Of a stretch of DNA of 8,146 bases, positions 6,301-8,146 are shown one piece after another. Position 1 is the stretch's first letter; each line of letters begins with the position of its first letter. The notes below the pieces were generated by a model. That model saw only the letters and a program-made list of their open reading frames with translations. It was not told the origin of the DNA and did not search any database. The translations under genes and the position numbers were made by a program. The stretch spans positions 1 to 8,146 of the forward strand of contig CAJUSD010000067.1 of the NCBI GenBank assembly GCA_910589145.1, given 5' to 3'. The DNA comes from an uncultured Oscillospiraceae bacterium. GTDB lineage: Bacteria; Bacillota; Clostridia; Oscillospirales; Ruminococcaceae.

Positions 6301-6512
6301 AAATTACGCAGCAAGAAAAAGAGTGTGTTTTATTTAGGAAAACACACTGTCAAAAGGATTTTATACTTGGCAATCCTGCGTAATTTATCTGCAAACTTTG
6401 ATGTGGTCTACCAGTTTAATCAGGTTTCCCTATGTTTACCCGGCAGCTCCGGGCCAGGGGAGACTGTTCAGCGCGCTTCACAGACGGCAGTGATCAATAC
6501 CTCGTCCGAGGT
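6301..6512. ncRNA. Candidate structured RNA or folded DNA element, unknown family
   Basis: Two foldable domains lie side by side. In the first, AAATTACGCAG (6301-6311) pairs perfectly with 6376-6386 (11 bp) and encloses a 10-bp hairpin (6322-6331 with 6339-6348) and a 5-bp stem (6356-6360 with 6372-6376), like a three-way junction. In the second, 6421-6431 pairs with 6456-6466 (one mismatch, two G:U) around a CCCGG/CCGGG hairpin (6439-6453), and a further hairpin lies at 6499-6512. A plus-strand promoter candidate is at 6232-6260; no plus-strand terminator follows. A plus-strand frame of 139 codons (6292-6711) covers the region, but its product resembles nothing I know and it runs antisense through the next gene's terminator and 3' end. 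It fits no riboswitch class I know; strand and function are open. Confidence 0.35.
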
Positions 6513-6563
6513 GGAACTGTGGCAGCCAAGTCAGGCGGAATACTCAATGCAGTCTTACAGTCC

Positions 6564-6601
6564 AAAAAATACTGCGGCTTTGAATTACTCAAAACCGCAG
6601 T
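6564..6601 (-). terminator. Intrinsic terminator of the XRE-type gene
   Basis: Arms 6571-6583 and 6589-6601 form 7 bp, one C:A mismatch and 5 bp around a 5-nt loop. On the minus strand the stem is followed by A and six U (6564-6569). It lies 23 nt past the TAG stop of the gene at 6625. Confidence 0.85.
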
Positions 6602-6624
6602 CCAACTCCCTTTTGGAAGTGGTT

Positions 6625-7134
6625 CTATTCTTTCTTCTGCATCAAGACAATTCCAATGACTGCACCAATAAGGATAATCGGTGCAGCTCTGACAAACAGC
6701 CATTCAAATGAGTGAAGCGCCACTCCGAGAACGGCGCTTTCAGGATCACTATAATCCCAGCCCAAGTAAGGACTTTTTAATGCCAGTAAGATTGCAAAAA
6801 TTGCTGCTATGACTACGCTCAATGAGGTAAGAAGCCAATATAAAATTCTTTTTCTTGAGGTTTTTCTCTGTGCAAGCTGCAAATTTATCACCTCCAGTTT
6901 GGCGGAAATCGCCTTTAAACCATCAGCTTCCGGCTCAATGACGTTTTCTCCAAGCAGCGTACTCACGGGTGTTTCGAGCGCTTCCGATATGGAGATTAAC
7001 ATATCAGAATCGGGAACTGACAATCCTTGCTCCCATTTAGAAATTGTTTGCCGAACCACGTTCAGTTTGACAGCAAGCTCCTGCTGCGAAAGTCCTTTTG
7101 ATTTTCTGATTGCTTTAATATTTTCGTTGAGCAT
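6625..7134 (-). CDS. XRE-family helix-turn-helix protein with two membrane segments
   Basis: A 169-residue protein. Residues 5-60 form an XRE/Cro-type DNA-binding domain: NIKAIRKSKGLSQQELA, then a recognition helix around VRQTISKWEQG (27-37), and LSVPDSDML. Residues 68-92 look like a short helix or coiled coil. Two hydrophobic helices follow at about 97-119 and 146-165, so the domain is probably tethered to the membrane. Start: ATG at 7134, with AAAGGGG (7145-7151) 10 nt upstream; a GTG 8 codons earlier is in frame but includes that site. This is a common Bacillota layout and the signal sensed is unknown. It is monocistronic, with its own promoter (7170-7198) and terminator. The palindromes over its promoter suggest autoregulation. 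It is probably not tied to the importer operon, which starts more than 900 bp away. Confidence 0.92.
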   Translation of the reverse strand: MLNENIKAIRKSKGLSQQELAVKLNVVRQTISKWEQGLSVPDSDMLISISEALETPVSTLLGENVIEPEADGLKAISAKLEVINLQLAQRKTSRKRILYWLLTSLSVVIAAIFAILLALKSPYLGWDYSDPESAVLGVALHSFEWLFVRAAPIILIGAVIGIVLMQKKE

Positions 7135-7169
7135 TACAGATAGACCCCTTTCTTTCACTTGTTGTCTCT

Positions 7170-7204
7170 ATTATAGGCAGAACTGCCCGTTGCTACAAGC
7201 AACG
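7170..7204 (-). promoter_or_regulatory. Promoter of the XRE-type gene with two palindromic operators
   Basis: On the minus strand TTGTAG (7193-7198) is followed after 17 nt by a perfect TATAAT (7170-7175). Two palindromes cover it: CGTTGC/GCAACG (7188-7193 with 7199-7204) sits on the -35, and GGCAG/CTGCC (7176-7180 with 7183-7187) fills the spacer. A protein bound at either would block RNA polymerase; the adjacent XRE protein is the natural candidate. Confidence 0.65.
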
Positions 7205-7394
7205 CATTTTAACATCCAAGCAACCTGTTAAAAAGCCGTCCCGTTCAAGAGGTACTCCTGTTTAATACTTTTTGATACCATAAAATCAAATACTATTTTT
7301 CCTTTTGGCATATAATCAAGATAGACATATATTTTTCGTATAAGGTATGCGTCCTTTTTGGAAAATAATTTAATGGCAGGAGTTATTTACCAAT
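7205..7394 (+). other. Intergenic DNA with a plus-strand promoter candidate
   Basis: TTGGCA (7305-7310), 17 nt, TATATT (7328-7333) is a good plus-strand promoter match with a start near 7340. Downstream, ATG at 7373 opens a 38-codon frame ending at a TAG (7487-7489), beginning MAGVIYQYIGIG, with only a weak GGA as ribosome site. The frame runs through the 21-bp palindrome at 7395-7439, so its sequence is largely dictated by the hairpin. A short plus-strand RNA facing the DtxR-type gene is possible but unproven. Confidence 0.3.
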
Positions 7395-7439
7395 ATATAG
7401 GAATAGGCTGTATCATGTTGATACAGCCTATTCCTATAT
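7395..7439. terminator. Perfect 21-bp hairpin behind the DtxR-type gene
   Basis: Arms 7395-7415 and 7419-7439 are perfect complements with a 3-nt loop (TGT). It lies about 60 nt past the stop of the 7500-7904 gene and is probably its transcript end. Unlike the other terminators here it has no U tract on either strand, so it may instead be a 3'-end stabilising stem or act on convergent transcripts. Confidence 0.55.
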
Positions 7440-7499
7440 CTGCATATTGCCCTCAAGATAAAGGCGGGCATATTCCGAACAGGGAGTAGTTTTTAGCTC

Positions 7500-7904
7500 T
7501 TAATCAGAGTTGCTATTTTGTTGCCCGCCGGTTTGTTTTTCCTCAGCAATATGCCCTTTAATCCGTTCAAACGTTTCCGGGCTGATGACATGTTCAATTC
7601 GGCATGCGTCAGCAATTGCGGTGCTTTCCGCAACGCCTAAATCCATCAGCCACTTAGAAATAACTTGGTGCCGTTCATAAATTTTTTCAGCAATTTCTTT
7701 ACCGGAACGAGTCAACTCAATCCAGCCTTCCTTTGGATCCATCGTAATATATCCATTTTCGCGCAGCAAACTCATAGCGCGGCTGACACTTGGCTTGGAA
7801 AAATCAAGTTTTGTAGCAATATCAATGGAGCGGACGTACCCTTTTTCCTGTTTTAAAATCAGGATTGTTTCCAGGTAATTTTCCCCTGATTCCTGCATTT
7901 TCAT
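7500..7904 (-). CDS. Metal-dependent transcriptional regulator, DtxR/MntR family
   Basis: A 134-residue homodimeric repressor type that binds DNA when loaded with Fe(II) or Mn(II). Residues 1-65 form the winged helix (SGENYLETILIL, recognition helix near KPSVSRAMSLL, wing near KEGWIELT). Residues 66-120 form the dimerisation and metal domain with RH79 and ACRIEH (101-105). It ends after that domain in a hydrophilic tail, without the SH3-like domain of true DtxR, as in MntR. By alignment from memory, the ligand positions are N9, E12, H79, C101, E104 and H105. MntR has Asp and Glu where this has N9 and C101; DtxR has Met and Cys. Metal choice is therefore uncertain. Start: ATG at 7904, with AGGAAGGG (7914-7921) 9 nt upstream; ATG at codon 3 is an alternative. 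No metal transporter is in view. Confidence 0.92.
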   Translation of the reverse strand: MKMQESGENYLETILILKQEKGYVRSIDIATKLDFSKPSVSRAMSLLRENGYITMDPKEGWIELTRSGKEIAEKIYERHQVISKWLMDLGVAESTAIADACRIEHVISPETFERIKGHIAEEKQTGGQQNSNSD

Positions 7905-7943
7905 TTTAGACCGCCCTTCCTGAATAAAGATAAGAATAGGATG

Positions 7944-7972
7944 ATTATACCATATATCTACCCGCCAAACAA
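7944..7972 (-). promoter_or_regulatory. Extended -10 promoter of the DtxR-type gene
   Basis: On the minus strand TTGTTT (7967-7972), 17 nt, TATAAT (7944-7949), with a TGG before the -10 that makes an extended -10 element. The start near 7937 gives a leader of about 33 nt. I see no clear DtxR or MntR box over it. Confidence 0.75.
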
Positions 7973-7993
7973 CCCTATATATAAACGCCTCAC

Positions 7994-8102
7994 GGAAATC
8001 AATTTTGTGGAGATTTTGAAGTTGATATTGAAAAACACCCCGGTGGGGTGTTTTTCAGGGAAGACGGAGAAATGAGTGGGCTTCTTCTTTCTTTTTCTAT
8101 CG
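7994..8102 (+). repeat. Dispersed repeat, copy 2
   Basis: Matches 1443-1557 in the same orientation, minus a 9-bp segment and plus 3 bp in the pyrimidine run. It sits just upstream of the DtxR-type promoter, as copy 1 sits upstream of the 1394-1421 promoter. Similarity stops at about 8102, before the second arm of copy 1's TC-rich hairpin, so copy 2 is the shorter version. The final bases to 8146 show nothing I can name. Confidence 0.85.
8030..8056. terminator. Bidirectional terminator-like hairpin in repeat copy 2
   Basis: The same 12-bp arms as in copy 1 (GAAAAACACCCC at 8030-8041 and GGGGTGTTTTTC at 8045-8056), but the loop is GGT instead of ACC. It would stop transcription entering from beyond the window toward the DtxR-type gene. 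Confidence 0.65.
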
Positions 8103-8146
8103 GTGAATATACAATGTAAGTGCAAAAAAGGATGACTCAAAGGGAG

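Noticed and set aside
6421..6545. Cobalamin, TPP, SAM or similar riboswitch
   Set aside because: The GC-rich stems recall riboswitches, but the conserved core sequences of these classes are not found on either strand, and no fitting gene follows.
6292..6711. Plus-strand frame of 139 codons as a gene
   Set aside because: Weak ribosome site, no recognisable motif, and it crosses the XRE-type gene's terminator and 3' end in antisense. The first part coincides with strong stems, which fits a structured element better.

Overview
The window looks like part of a Clostridia (Bacillota) chromosome, perhaps Oscillospiraceae or a relative; the family is a guess. The signs are strong AGGAGG-type ribosome binding sites, AT-rich intergenic DNA with sigma-A promoters, U-tailed intrinsic terminators, an LplA/YtcQ-type sugar importer, a short DtxR/MntR regulator and a tRNA gene with an encoded CCA end. 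Every convincing gene lies on the minus strand, so the region reads from high to low coordinates.

Right end (about 6560-8146): a metal-dependent DtxR/MntR-family repressor (7500-7904) has its own extended -10 promoter and a perfect 21-bp hairpin behind it. An XRE-type helix-turn-helix protein with two membrane segments (6625-7134) has a promoter covered by two small palindromes and a good intrinsic terminator. Between 5700 and 6560 no gene is convincing: first comes very AT-rich DNA with a 14-bp inverted repeat, then a strongly foldable stretch (about 6301-6512) that may be a structured RNA.

Centre (1813-5690): one operon for a carbohydrate ABC importer. It runs from a sigma-A promoter (5662-5690, bracketed by an 8-bp inverted repeat) through an LplB/YteP-type permease (4563-5525), an LplC/YtcP-type permease (3658-4545), an intercistronic stem-loop and a lipoprotein solute-binding protein (1873-3531) to a 13-bp intrinsic terminator. 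No ATPase is encoded, so the importer probably borrows a shared MsmX-type ATPase from elsewhere. No glycosidase or sensor lies nearby to reveal the sugar.

Left end (1-1560): a single-pass membrane coiled-coil protein of unknown function (798-1229) with a long leader holding three chained tiny reading frames; a possible orphan small RNA (about 375-467) with its own promoter and terminator; and a tRNA-Ala(CGC) at the edge.

A dispersed repeat of about 110 bp occurs twice (1443-1557 and 7994-8102) in the same orientation. Each copy carries a terminator-like hairpin whose 3-nt loop is inverted between copies. I see no defence system, CRISPR array, prophage or complete mobile element. The main unexplained material is the foldable stretch near 6300-6510, the orphan RNA candidate and the repeat family.
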